From assembly GCA_025462865.1 (NCBI GenBank), contig JAOAPI010000081.1:1-40419 (forward strand): a stretch of 40,419 nucleotides of DNA. Reading direction: 5' to 3'. Position numbers and translations under genes: made by a program. Positions 1 through 5,900 of the stretch are shown here, one piece after another. The notes beneath the pieces are model-generated. The model made no database searches and was not told the origin of the DNA. It was given only the letters and a program-made list of their open reading frames with translations. The stretch's first letter is position 1. Every line of letters begins with the position of its first letter. Origin of the DNA: Candidatus Sulfotelmatobacter sp. GTDB lineage: Bacteria > Acidobacteriota > Terriglobia > Terriglobales > Acidobacteriaceae.

Positions 1-85
1 CCCATGCCTTTAATTGATCAGCAATGGCGCATACGCATAAGCGCTTCGCCTCTATCTGTACCGCAGCATCGTCTGAGTTCTCCAT
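1..85 (-). CDS. Partial small ORF running off the left edge
   Basis: The first 28 codons are visible (protein begins MENSDDAAVQIEAKRL) and the frame is open to base 1. A GGTGGTGAG ribosome-binding stretch precedes the ATG at 85-83. If the sequence is circular, the frame continues from 40419 and stops after eight more codons, giving a 36-residue protein. It is probably the last gene of the leftward operon before the cut point. I do not recognise the product. The start and ribosome binding site are seen; the continuation is inferred. Confidence 0.45.
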   Translation of the reverse strand, partial: MENSDDAAVQIEAKRLCVCAIADQLKAW

Positions 86-89
86 GCAC

Positions 90-206
90 TCACCACCTTC
101 TGCCCTGATTGTGGGAAGGGCCCCCGAATGTCTTAACCAACCGTTGTGCTTCGTAGAAAATAATCTTTAGACTCTCACTCTCTTGCTTGTTCTTGGTCAG
201 TCTCAC
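90..206 (-). CDS. Possible 38-residue small ORF with GTG start
   Basis: A GTG-started frame encodes a charged peptide beginning MRLTKNKQESESLKIIFYEA. Its stop lies four bases before the ATG of the next leftward ORF, so it would fit the operon spacing. There is no clear Shine-Dalgarno and no recognisable motif. It fills part of the gap between the genes at 301-588 and 1-85. Bases 207-300 show nothing convincing. It may be chance. Confidence 0.3.
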   Translation of the reverse strand: MRLTKNKQESESLKIIFYEAQRLVKTFGGPSHNQGRRW

Positions 207-300
207 CGAAAGCCAGAACTTACTTCGTCAGCAATCCAGTTCCCGGTTTCTCTCTACGCACGGCCATTGGGCTCCCCTCTCTCCCCAGGTCTCAAAAAAG

Positions 301-588
301 TTAAGCAGCTTCTTCGGTTTCCGCATCGCGCGCGCTTTGACCTTCCCGTACTCCGTAGACGTAGCGTTTCCAGGCGGGCTGCTTGCGGGATTCAAATAGG
401 AGGTTCATGCACTTGGAGCAGATTTCGCCAGTCGAGCGCACGTCAGCTTTCTCTACGTCTGCAATGTCAACGCGGAATTCCAGTTTGGCGTGCGCGATTT
501 GTAAGCGGCAGTTGGTGATGTAGCTTTCACCTTCGATCAGGACTTCTTCGGTGTCGATCAGGTGGGTTTTGTCGCGGGGAAGTTTCAT
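301..588 (-). CDS. Small phage protein, unknown function, Cys pair
   Basis: The product has 95 residues from the ATG at 588, which overlaps the stop of the upstream HNH gene as ATGA. A longer frame from 633 exists, but its extension is the shadow of the HNH gene. The protein begins MKLPRDKTHLIDTEEVLIEG. A CSKC pair in the C-terminal half could bind zinc, and the tail is charged (ends AETEEAA). No family is recognised. Overlap with its neighbour suggests coupled translation in the early operon. Confidence 0.7.
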   Translation of the reverse strand: MKLPRDKTHLIDTEEVLIEGESYITNCRLQIAHAKLEFRVDIADVEKADVRSTGEICSKCMNLLFESRKQPAWKRYVYGVREGQSARDAETEEAA

Positions 589-986
589 GCGGCAGGTCTC
601 CTTGAGCCATTTTCTAAATTGCAGGAATGGCAACCTAGAGTTAAGTTGTCGATGTGGTCATCGTGTCGCGCTCCGCCCATACCTTTGGGTTCTATGTGGC
701 AGAGGTCAATGTCGGCATATTCACCGGCCCGTAAGTCCTTCTTGCAGTAGAAGCATTTCAAGTCGCCGGTTGCCATGAGTTGGTGTTTGCGCCGGCGACA
801 TTCAGCGGGCGAACAGATTTCGCGATAGCCTCGCGGGTGAAACTTGTCCGCGATGCGCCGAACGCCTGGCTGAGAAGGGAATGGCTGTGGACGCTTTCGC
901 TCTTTCGGCTCAACTCGACCGCAACAGTAGAAAGACCTGTGTACTGGACACATTTCCCCTTTGCGTAAGAGTTTGGGGCGGATCAT
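585..986 (-). CDS. HNH endonuclease-like protein
   Basis: 133 residues. An N-terminal basic segment with several Cys/His pairs (residues about 13-65) precedes an HNH core. The core has CFYC at about 78-81, DLCHIEP with His97, HIDNLTLGCHSC with Asn114, and Cys119/Cys122. The order Cys pair, His, Asn, Cys-x-x-Cys is that of HNH/McrA-type nucleases, which nick or cut DNA and often sit near packaging or recombination genes in phages. Both ends overlap neighbours as ATGA, which fixes the start at 986. The N-terminal extension may be a second zinc site or a DNA-binding arm. Confidence 0.8.
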   Translation of the reverse strand: MIRPKLLRKGEMCPVHRSFYCCGRVEPKERKRPQPFPSQPGVRRIADKFHPRGYREICSPAECRRRKHQLMATGDLKCFYCKKDLRAGEYADIDLCHIEPKGMGGARHDDHIDNLTLGCHSCNLENGSRRPAA

Positions 987-1228
987 GCCCGTTCACCTTG
1001 CAGCGAAGCCTTGGCCTCATCTAACAATCGTTGCTGTTCGCGAACGATCTCGTGCAACCTGTCGGCGATCGCGTGGACTCCCCATGATGGAAGTTGAACT
1101 TTTACTGTCAAATCTTTGCCGCCGGGAGTCTTGCCCCAAAACGTCAAGCTATAACTCGCATCGCCATAGCTTGGCCCGTCTCGCTCGACATTGAACACGT
1201 CCACCAAATTAGCCAGCTTCCGACTCAT
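983..1228 (-). CDS. Small phage protein, unknown function
   Basis: 81 residues from the ATG at 1228, which overlaps the upstream stop as ATGA. A longer frame from 1402 is the shadow of the neighbour. The product begins MSRKLANLVDVFNVERDGPS. A beta-rich middle (YSLTFWGKTPGGKDLTVKVQ) is followed by a predicted helix (DRLHEIVREQQRLLDEAKAS) that could form a coiled coil. It probably belongs to the small accessory proteins of the early operon. No family is recognised. Confidence 0.7.
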   Translation of the reverse strand: MSRKLANLVDVFNVERDGPSYGDASYSLTFWGKTPGGKDLTVKVQLPSWGVHAIADRLHEIVREQQRLLDEAKASLQGERA

Positions 1229-1470
1229 ACCCCACACCCTTTCCCTACCAGCACTCCCACCACAAAACCAAAGGCCATCCACCAGAAGCCCGCCAAGAAC
1301 TGTTCCCAGCGAGTTGCGCCGATAGGCTGACGCGCCAGCTGGATCCATGCCCGGTGATGATGAGAACAGTCTTTTACTTCGTGGCCGAACTGATGGCACC
1401 ATTGGCAGGCGGTGGCGGCTAAATTCGCGTCATTCAGCAGGCGCATATTTTCGGCCAAGGCATCACTCAT
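1225..1470 (-). CDS. Small protein with zinc-knuckle-like motif and C-terminal membrane segment
   Basis: 81 residues from the ATG at 1470, which overlaps the stop of the 41-residue upstream gene as ATGA. The frame is open further upstream (to 1638), but that part is out of frame with two well-formed small genes, so I rejected it. The central motif CQWCHQFGHEVKDC resembles a CCHC zinc knuckle. The C-terminus (FLAGFWWMAFGFVVGVLVGK) is one transmembrane helix. A membrane-anchored nucleic-acid-binding or scaffold role is possible but unproven. Confidence 0.65.
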   Translation of the reverse strand: MSDALAENMRLLNDANLAATACQWCHQFGHEVKDCSHHHRAWIQLARQPIGATRWEQFLAGFWWMAFGFVVGVLVGKGCGV

Positions 1471-1592
1471 GGCTTCCTCCAAAGTTTCGATTTCCAGACG
1501 CGGTGCAGATTTCCGTTCTTCTCCGGACGCTTCGAGCGCTTCAGTTCGGGCGTGGCTTCCATGTAGCCCAAGATTTTCGCGACTTCTTTCAT
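1467..1592 (-). CDS. 41-residue basic small protein
   Basis: The peptide begins MKEVAKILGYMEATPELKRS and ends in a Lys/Arg/Trp-rich tail (VWKSKLWRKP). Both ends overlap neighbours by the same ATGA pattern used across this operon, which is strong support for so short a gene. Its basic charge and helical start would suit a DNA- or RNA-binding peptide, but no motif is diagnostic. A longer frame covering the same bases (to 1638) has much less natural composition here. Confidence 0.6.
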   Translation of the reverse strand: MKEVAKILGYMEATPELKRSKRPEKNGNLHRVWKSKLWRKP

Positions 1593-1687
1593 CCTGATCG
1601 ATGTCGTCGAGTGCTTTCAGGAGTAGAGAGAGTTGCAAAAGACGAATCGGTATCAGACGGTTTCTGTGGTGTGATTTCCTTTGCCAT
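1589..1687 (-). CDS. 32-residue small ORF after the ERF gene
   Basis: It begins one base after the stop of the ERF gene (TGAGATG) and ends in an ATGA overlap with the 41-residue gene. The peptide starts MAKEITPQKPSDTDSSFATL and is Ser/Thr-rich, probably disordered. The spacing on both sides is the main evidence. It may be a coupling peptide that carries ribosomes from the ERF gene to the genes behind it. Confidence 0.5.
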   Translation of the reverse strand: MAKEITPQKPSDTDSSFATLSTPESTRRHRSG

Positions 1688-1688
1688 C

Positions 1689-2447
1689 TCAGTCGGCTCC
1701 AATTTCATCGCGCTTTGCATCCATCACTGCGACCACGCGTTGCGGCCCGCGTGATTTCTCCGCATCCCTTTTGCTGAGTTCCAAAACTTCGGCCAAGTCC
1801 TGGCTCTTGGTGATGGCTTTCATGGCGATGTCGAAGTCTTTCCGGGGTAGGGCGACGATTCCTTCGCAGGTGATAGGGAAGCCCATGACTTTGCTGAGTA
1901 GAGCTTCGACGCCAGCCCGAGTTAGGCCGCAGGTTTTCAGTGCAGCACTCAGGGCGCGCTCCTGATAGTTGCGGACACCTTGTTTCTCTCCCGGCCACGG
2001 CGCCCAGCGTTGGGCTTCGGCATCCGCCTCATCGCCGAAGATGAGACCGAGCCGCTTGAGTAATGACTTGAGAGCCATTGTCTGCGCGACTGCCACGGCG
2101 TAATTTCCGTTCCGCGCCGAGCCGTAAGAGGCTTTCACCAAACTGCGCTTGCCGTCCGTGACCTGAAATTCCGTCTTGATGCGGATCGCAGTTAAAATCT
2201 GCCCCTCGACTTCATAAGTGGTTTCGACACATTCGACATCGTTGGGGATGATGACAATTCCCCGCGGCAGAAGTTCGGCGCGAAGTTGATTTGCCAGGTC
2301 GAGAATTTTCAAGTAGTGAAAATCCTCCTCTTCGTTGTAGCCTTCTTTCCGCAGCCCTTGCACAGCGGCGCAGGCCTCCGCCAATTCGAGCGCTATCGGC
2401 TTCCGGAAACCCAACCAATACAGAAATTTCTGATATTGTGTAGCCAT
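1689..2447 (-). CDS. erf: ERF-family single-strand annealing recombinase
   Basis: 252 residues. The pattern fits ERF-superfamily proteins: DFHYLKILDLANQLRAELL, then a hydrophobic strand with GIVIIP, then a beta-rich core (TAIRIKTEFQVTDG), then ASYGSARNGNYAVAVAQTMA with ALKSLLKRLGLIFGDEAD. In ERF proteins this last block is the conserved end of the core (mutable helix plus acidic tail). These proteins anneal complementary single strands; P22 Erf circularises terminally redundant DNA after infection. GGAG lies about nine bases before the ATG at 2447. The start overlaps the preceding gene by 55 bases. The Lys/Arg-rich C-terminus is variable. Confidence 0.8.
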   Translation of the reverse strand: MATQYQKFLYWLGFRKPIALELAEACAAVQGLRKEGYNEEEDFHYLKILDLANQLRAELLPRGIVIIPNDVECVETTYEVEGQILTAIRIKTEFQVTDGKRSLVKASYGSARNGNYAVAVAQTMALKSLLKRLGLIFGDEADAEAQRWAPWPGEKQGVRNYQERALSAALKTCGLTRAGVEALLSKVMGFPITCEGIVALPRKDFDIAMKAITKSQDLAEVLELSKRDAEKSRGPQRVVAVMDAKRDEIGAD

Positions 2448-2584
2448 ATTGAATGCTCCATTTGAGCCGCGTCTTGCTTAGGAAGGCTGGGCGCGGCCGA
2501 TTTTTCAAACTCCTGCAAACACAACTTCATCCGGTTAATCACACCATCGGGTACGAGCACGCCGTCTAAGCGAATCCGTTTCAT
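2393..2584 (-). CDS. Small ORF overlapping the ERF start
   Basis: 63 residues beginning MKRIRLDGVLVPDGVINRMK. The ATG at 2584 overlaps the upstream stop as ATGA. The last 55 bases overlap the ERF gene in another frame and also contain its ribosome binding site. The N-terminal two thirds look protein-like; the tail over the ERF gene does not. It may be a translational coupler for ERF. No family is recognised. Confidence 0.55.
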   Translation of the reverse strand: MKRIRLDGVLVPDGVINRMKLCLQEFEKSAAPSLPKQDAAQMEHSIWLHNIRNFCIGWVSGSR

Positions 2585-2739
2585 GGCTGCCGCTCCACCA
2601 TTCTCCGAATATCCAACTCTGCTTCCTGTTCCGCCCGCTTTCGCGTCATGCCGCCGTCAAATTCCATAATTCCGGCTCGTTCCACAAACAACTCTCTCCA
2701 CTCATCCGGCCAGTTGGCGACGCCAGCAGGGAGGATCAT
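2581..2739 (-). CDS. Small phage protein with DEW...GGMTR...AE motif
   Basis: 52 residues from the ATG at 2739, which overlaps the upstream stop as ATGA. The longer frame from 2790 is less likely. The segment WPDEWRELFVERAGIMEFDG followed by GMTRKRAEQEAELDI matches a pattern common in small phage and prophage proteins of unknown function: an acidic Trp-containing helix, then a Gly-Gly-Met turn, then a charged helix. It is adjacent to the ERF gene, so a replication/recombination accessory role is possible. Confidence 0.7.
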   Translation of the reverse strand: MILPAGVANWPDEWRELFVERAGIMEFDGGMTRKRAEQEAELDIRRMVERQP

Positions 2740-2933
2740 GGAATCCTCGGATGTCCACATTCCCGGCATAAACAGTCGAGCACGCAGCACATGACGTGCT
2801 TCCCTTGACGGCAGGCGGCGGACAGGATCGGCGTGCGACCTTTACGGAACGGTGCGCGCCGGCGGGAAACTTCTCCCAAGGAATGTCGCGATATGCGCAC
2901 GAAGGTTGCGAGGCTGGGGCCAAGACGGTTCAT
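2736..2933 (-). CDS. Cys-rich small zinc-binding-like protein
   Basis: 65 residues from the ATG at 2933 (ATGA overlap with the HNH-like gene upstream). The N-terminal half is Arg-rich (RISRHSLGEVSRRRAPFRKG). The C-terminus holds CRQGKHVMC followed by LDCLCRECGH, a compact set of Cys/His ligands like the small zinc-ribbon proteins common in phages. Another frame over the same bases (2702-2923) was rejected because it breaks the ATGA chain and lacks the Cys spacing. Confidence 0.6.
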   Translation of the reverse strand: MNRLGPSLATFVRISRHSLGEVSRRRAPFRKGRTPILSAACRQGKHVMCCVLDCLCRECGHPRIP

Positions 2934-3238
2934 GCCGCAGTCCTCCACGCCCATGAAGCGCCACCTTGCCGCCGATCCCCGTAATGAATGACGCTATGGC
3001 AGTCGTCGCACACGGGCACGATGTCCTCGACGCTGACGGGTAAGTTGTGACTGCTCTTGCTATGGCGATTTGTGGCCTGAGCGCCGCACAGCATGCACGC
3101 GCCGAGACGTGGAAAAGCAGCCTGAGCTTGTGCGCGTCGATATGCTTTCTCGTGGAAAGAGACTTCTAGGGAATTACGGTAGTTAGTAGTCTCATCCGCG
3201 AACTGTGCAACGCAGCCCGAATTCTCTTTAAATTCCAT
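2930..3238 (-). CDS. HNH-like zinc protein, possibly degenerate nuclease
   Basis: 102 residues. Cys48/Cys51 (CMLC), His59, His64, then VEDIVPVCDDCHSVIHYGD with Cys77, Cys80, His81 and His85. The ending resembles the NLVPLCxxCHxxxH part of HNH nucleases, but Asp replaces the Asn and the usual central His-His is modified, so activity is uncertain. Its stop overlaps the next start as ATGA. No gene is seen in the 106 bases between this gene and 3345. Confidence 0.65.
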   Translation of the reverse strand: MEFKENSGCVAQFADETTNYRNSLEVSFHEKAYRRAQAQAAFPRLGACMLCGAQATNRHSKSSHNLPVSVEDIVPVCDDCHSVIHYGDRRQGGASWAWRTAA

Positions 3239-3344
3239 GACTTATCCTTGTGTGAAAGGTGGTGAAAATGTCCTACGAAAACCGTTGCATCTGGGTCGAG
3301 CCGAATCTTCCACAGTCATGCTCACTGTGAATCGTGCGGAAAAC

Positions 3345-3680
3345 CTAGTCGTCACATCCCGCCCGGCCCTGCATCCACAAGTCGAGCCGTTCGCGAATCA
3401 GTTTTTGGCCCTGGTCCTCGGCGGCTAAAACTTCATCCATCTTTTCGCCCAAGGCAAAGTAGGCGCTCGGATCTCCCGGCTTCATTTCCCGGTCGGCTAA
3501 GTGGGTGCGGGCTCCCACGAGGATCAAGAGAGGGTCGCGGGTCAACATTTGGTCGGCGGCGATTTCGTCGGCTCGTTCGGCGCGCACAACCTGCTGCTCG
3601 ATCTGCAAAACTTGCTGCTCGATCTGCTCGATAAACTTTCCTGAATACTCGGCGATTTGTTCTGAACTTGGAGGCATCAT
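3345..3680 (-). CDS. Coiled-coil small phage protein
   Basis: 111 residues beginning MMPPSSEQIAEYSGKFIEQI. Residues about 15-40 repeat IEQQVLQIEQQVVRAERADE, a strong coiled-coil pattern rich in Gln and Glu. The rest is mixed and ends GCDD. The double ATG at 3680 overlaps the stop of the large upstream gene (ATGATG). No family is recognised. Confidence 0.65.
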   Translation of the reverse strand: MMPPSSEQIAEYSGKFIEQIEQQVLQIEQQVVRAERADEIAADQMLTRDPLLILVGARTHLADREMKPGDPSAYFALGEKMDEVLAAEDQGQKLIRERLDLWMQGRAGCDD

Positions 3681-4750
3681 GCGGCTTCCTCTTTCTTGTT
3701 GCGGATGACGGACTGAACTGGCTTCTTGGGGGAGGGAATTACCGGGGACGCTGGAACTTCCCCGGGTGTCGCGTTATGCCCTAACTGCCCTAACTCCGAT
3801 GTGTGAGTCCGTCGTGCCTCGCGTTTGGTCTCCGTACTCCAGCTTGTCCCGGTGATAGCGGTACGCTTCTGGCCAGCCAGTTTCCCGCCATCAGCCCCAT
3901 ATGCGCACGTCTTTTGGGGAACATCACCGTCGCGACTCACAGCCAAGGGCTTCTTTGTGTGTGGTATGTCGTCAGGCCTGCTTTCGCTCGGCGTAGAACT
4001 TTTCCCATTTCGCGTCGTTGGCTCCGGCCTTGAGTCCTTCGGTGTAATCGAAATCGGCGAAAGGCTTGATGTATTCAGGCTTGACTTCGCAGAACGGCGC
4101 GATGCCTGCGTAGCCGTCGCGGTATCCACGCCGGTAGGCAACTGAGACACGTTCAAGGGTTTGGTCGCTGAGCATATTTCCTCCGGGGTATGTCGTTTGC
4201 ACCATGCGGCAAACTCGGCCTCGGTTGGGCCGGGTCGAAGTTCTCCGTTTGCAAAACAGAGCTTGTCAAACAACGTGCCGAATTTAAGCTTCTGCGCGTG
4301 GATGAGCGCAGCGCGGGCCTGATCTGCCGTAATCTCTTTTTTAGTTTTCAGGATCGCTGCCACGGCAGGCTTACATTTTTGGCAGCGGCGGCGCTTGGCG
4401 GTGGGTTCAATCAGGACGAGGTTTGATTTTTCGTCCCAGAGGAAATCTTGGAAAGCGTCGACGACGTGCCCGCATTCGAGCGTTTCCTGCCAGCAGCCTT
4501 GATGGATGAATTTACGTTCCGAGACGAGACGCAGCGGCGATTTCCCCAAAAGACGCTCCAGCAGTGCGAGATGAAGCACAGGGGCACGCCTTGGGGAGTC
4601 TAAGGGCTTGGGGTCTAATGCCTCAGAAATGGTGCGAAGATTTACAGAAACGGAACAGGAAGTTCCGAACGCGGGTTTACATAATACCTGCTGTCCCGCG
4701 TATCCGGACACGGAGAACTTCCCGCCACGAATTAGATTGAGACGCATCAT
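3677..4750 (-). CDS. Zn-motif phage protein with long disordered C-terminal half
   Basis: 357 residues from the ATG pair at 4750, which overlaps the stop of the 52-residue zinc protein; the frame from 4831 is a shadow. The N-terminal about 190 residues look folded. They include TLECGHVVDAF and, later, AKRRRCQKCKPAVAA, a Cys/His arrangement seen in small phage zinc proteins, then ADQARAALIHAQKLKFGTLF and EAEFAAWCKRHTPEE. From about residue 195 the sequence becomes Ser/Thr/Pro/Lys-rich and disordered, and a second gene (3972-4175) is encoded there in another frame. The open frame reaches an ATGA overlap with the next gene. A stop-loss extension of a shorter gene cannot be excluded. Confidence 0.6.
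   Translation of the reverse strand: MMRLNLIRGGKFSVSGYAGQQVLCKPAFGTSCSVSVNLRTISEALDPKPLDSPRRAPVLHLALLERLLGKSPLRLVSERKFIHQGCWQETLECGHVVDAFQDFLWDEKSNLVLIEPTAKRRRCQKCKPAVAAILKTKKEITADQARAALIHAQKLKFGTLFDKLCFANGELRPGPTEAEFAAWCKRHTPEEICSATKPLNVSQLPTGVDTATATQASRRSAKSSLNTSSLSPISITPKDSRPEPTTRNGKSSTPSESRPDDIPHTKKPLAVSRDGDVPQKTCAYGADGGKLAGQKRTAITGTSWSTETKREARRTHTSELGQLGHNATPGEVPASPVIPSPKKPVQSVIRNKKEEAA
3972..4175 (-). CDS. Nested small gene overprinted on a larger gene
   Basis: 67 residues from the ATG at 4175. A strong GGAGG lies four bases upstream, inside the coding sequence of the larger gene. The protein looks natural: RRGYRDGYAGIAPF, then a stretch with FADFDYTEGLKAGANDAKWE, a GYxDGY / EGLKAGxND pattern I associate with small phage proteins. 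In contrast, the larger gene's frame here is Ser/Thr/Pro-rich. The whole gene lies within 3677-4750 in a different frame of the same strand. A longer version from 4205 is possible but lacks the ribosome binding site. Confidence 0.65.
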   Translation of the reverse strand: MLSDQTLERVSVAYRRGYRDGYAGIAPFCEVKPEYIKPFADFDYTEGLKAGANDAKWEKFYAERKQA

Positions 4751-4905
4751 GCTGTGACGGCCTTTTGCTTGTCTACGTAGCGCTTTTGGCGCTCTCTGGA
4801 ACCACAGGCAGGGGAGCAGTAGATTTGCCACTCATACTTTGGCTTGAACGACTTCGGTTTCCCGTCGTTACACGTTGGGGAAGCGCATTTGCGTGTGGCC
4901 TTCAT
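4747..4905 (-). CDS. 52-residue zinc-finger-like small protein
   Basis: The protein begins MKATRKCASPTCNDGKPKSF and continues with YCSPACGSRERQKRYVDK. The pattern C-x4-C ... YCSxxC followed by a basic helix is that of small zinc-binding phage proteins with a likely nucleic-acid-binding role. It is the first gene behind the TTGACA promoter at 4914-4942. No Shine-Dalgarno precedes the ATG, and the predicted transcription start is about two bases upstream, so the message may be leaderless. Its stop overlaps the next start as ATGATG. Confidence 0.7.
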   Translation of the reverse strand: MKATRKCASPTCNDGKPKSFKPKYEWQIYCSPACGSRERQKRYVDKQKAVTA

Positions 4906-4913
4906 CGCGCACA

Positions 4914-4942
4914 ACACTAAACGGCGTTAGGAAATCTGTCAA
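4914..4942 (-). promoter_or_regulatory. Leftward sigma70-like promoter
   Basis: On the minus strand, TTGACA (4942-4937) and TAGTGT (4919-4914) are separated by 17 bases. The -35 is a perfect consensus; the -10 matches three of six positions. One operator-like dyad fills the spacer and a second lies just upstream, so the promoter is probably repressible. Predicted initiation is near 4907, almost at the ATG at 4905. Confidence 0.55.
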
Positions 4943-4965
4943 CATAAAAATAACGGCGTTAGGAA
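4919..4965. promoter_or_regulatory. Pair of operator-like dyads
   Basis: AACGGCGTTAGGAA occurs twice, at 4920-4933 and 4952-4965, offset by 32 bases (about three helical turns). Each contains the dyad AACG-G-CGTT; the second extends to TAACG-G-CGTTA. The first copy occupies the -35/-10 spacer of the leftward promoter and the second lies upstream of the -35. This geometry suits a dimeric repressor or regulator. The binding protein is unknown. Confidence 0.55.
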
Positions 4966-5012
4966 TGACGCAGTTGGCGGGTAATCCACAGAGGCGCACA
5001 GCGGGGCACAGG

Positions 5013-5192
5013 TTAGGCGCTCTTGCTGATCAGTTCGGGAACTTCGACGGCGGGCGGTTTGACGATCTTGCGGCGCGGCCGGTCCATTACTCGGTCCACG
5101 GAGCGCAACACGCCTTCGAGCAGATCGTCCACCATGCGAGCAAAGCGCTCGGGCTGGCGGATGAACTTTGGCGTTGGGGTGCGCAACTTCAT
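5013..5192 (-). CDS. 59-residue basic small protein
   Basis: The protein begins MKLRTPTPKFIRQPERFARM. It has a predicted amphipathic helix (VDDLLEGVLRSVDRVMDR), then RPRRKIVKPP and an acidic-to-neutral tail. Basic residues dominate, and its place as the first leftward gene, in the control region, makes a regulatory DNA- or RNA-binding role plausible; no helix-turn-helix is evident. The inverted repeat at 5222-5242 lies 30 bases upstream. The 77 bases between its stop and the operator pair show nothing else. Confidence 0.65.
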   Translation of the reverse strand: MKLRTPTPKFIRQPERFARMVDDLLEGVLRSVDRVMDRPRRKIVKPPAVEVPELISKSA

Positions 5193-5221
5193 GGTTCTAT
5201 GATGCCACGGCGGGGTGGGGT

Positions 5222-5242
5222 GGTAACCATCAGGCTGTTACC
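5222..5242. promoter_or_regulatory. Inverted repeat, possible operator
   Basis: GGTAAC (5222-5227) and GTTACC (5237-5242) form a perfect 6-base inverted repeat with a 9-base spacer, a length typical of dimeric repressor sites. It lies between the start of the 59-residue leftward gene and the rightward extended -10, so a bound protein could affect both directions. Its sequence differs from the dyads at 4919-4965. Confidence 0.4.
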
Positions 5243-5264
5243 TGAGTAATCCTTGGATTTTTCG

Positions 5265-5273
5265 TGCTACTAT
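5265..5273 (+). promoter_or_regulatory. Extended -10 rightward promoter candidate
   Basis: TGCTACTAT is an extended -10 (TGn plus TACTAT, five of six matches to TATAAT). No good -35 lies 17 bases upstream (AGTAAT). Initiation would be near 5280, about 30 bases before a terminator-like hairpin. It is the best rightward promoter candidate in the control region. Confidence 0.4.
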
Positions 5274-5310
5274 CTCGGCATCGAACCTGCGACCGACGAT
5301 TCAGCATTCA

Positions 5311-5334
5311 GCCTCGCTTTACGGCGGGGCTTTT
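5311..5334 (+). terminator. Hairpin terminator or attenuator
   Basis: GCCTCGC (5311-5317) pairs with GCGGGGC (5324-5330), with one G-U wobble, around a 6-base loop; TTTT and further T-rich sequence follow. It sits about 30-55 bases after the predicted rightward start, so it may end a very short RNA or act as an attenuator that must be overcome to express the genes from 5673 on. Confidence 0.5.
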
Positions 5335-5672
5335 GCTTTGCGGCAGTATCAAGCATTGGCCGCGACAATGGCTCTGGCGACTACTCCGCAATCTCCTTTC
5401 TCTCTATGATTTGGCATTAAGTCACTTCCTATTCCCCATATCTTCCCATCAACGCATAGAAAGTAAAGGGAATAAGTTGGGAGTGTGGCGGCGAACCGAC
5501 GGTCCTCTGTTAACCAGTAAGGTATATCGTTCGTTAGTAACTTGCGTTGATCTCCGGTGTTTAGCGTATTCTCAGCATGCGCATCCCAGCTCTCGCGCAG
5601 CTTTCCTGACAGTTTTTGGCCGCCCGCGCCCTAATTTAAGTCGGGTGCCTGCCTCCGCGCTCAAAGCCACCC

Positions 5673-5900
5673 TTGTCTGCGAAAGTTCATGTAGTTACCC
5701 CCCATCGTAGTTTTGACGTAGATCGTCCGTCCGCCGCGCGCAAAGTTGCCAGCGGAGCCTTTCAATGGGACGGCCTGTTCTGCATCCGGGAACGCTCGGA
5801 CTGCTGGACAACTCCGCCTGGGGCTGGTTTCTATTGGGCACCGCGGCCATCGGGAAATTACATCGTGATGCAGGCGAAGTGGGCGAGGGCGAGTGCTTGA
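5673..5900 (+). CDS. Possible 75-residue first gene of the rightward cluster
   Basis: The frame opens with TTG, has no clear ribosome binding site, and starts S-A-K-V-H-V-V-T after the initiator. The C-terminal half (ASGAFQWDGLFCIRERSDCW and NYIVMQAKW) looks protein-like. Its stop overlaps the GTG of the next ORF, and every gene from here to 6888 overlaps its neighbour, which is the main support. The competing minus-strand frame (5661-6398) and plus frame (5765-5965) fit that chain less well. Confidence 0.4.
   Translation: MSAKVHVVTPHRSFDVDRPSAARKVASGAFQWDGLFCIRERSDCWTTPPGAGFYWAPRPSGNYIVMQAKWARASA

Larger units (their letters stand above)
5193..5672. other. Divergent control region without convincing genes
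   Basis: This 480-base stretch separates the leftward and rightward gene sets. It contains the inverted repeat at 5222-5242, an extended -10 at 5265-5273 and the hairpin at 5311-5334. From 5335 to 5672 I see no convincing gene or strong promoter; weak elements such as TTGCGT near 5541 with a poor -10 were not accepted. It could also hold the phage attachment site or replication origin, but nothing identifies either. Confidence 0.5.

Noticed and set aside
1347..1754. 135-residue plus-strand ORF
   Set aside because: Antisense to the chain of ATGA-coupled minus-strand genes and without natural composition.
3268..3330. 20-residue plus-strand ORF with good ribosome binding site
   Set aside because: It is isolated and opposite to the operon, and nothing but the RBS-like AAAGGTGG supports it.
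5280..5305. tRNA-like T-arm sequence (TCGAACCTGCGACC)
   Set aside because: It resembles the T-loop of a minus-strand tRNA, but the flanking bases do not form a T-stem or acceptor stem. At most it could be an attachment-site relic.
5264..5710. 148-residue plus-strand ORF
   Set aside because: It covers the terminator hairpin and has a composition typical of non-coding sequence, with no ribosome binding site.
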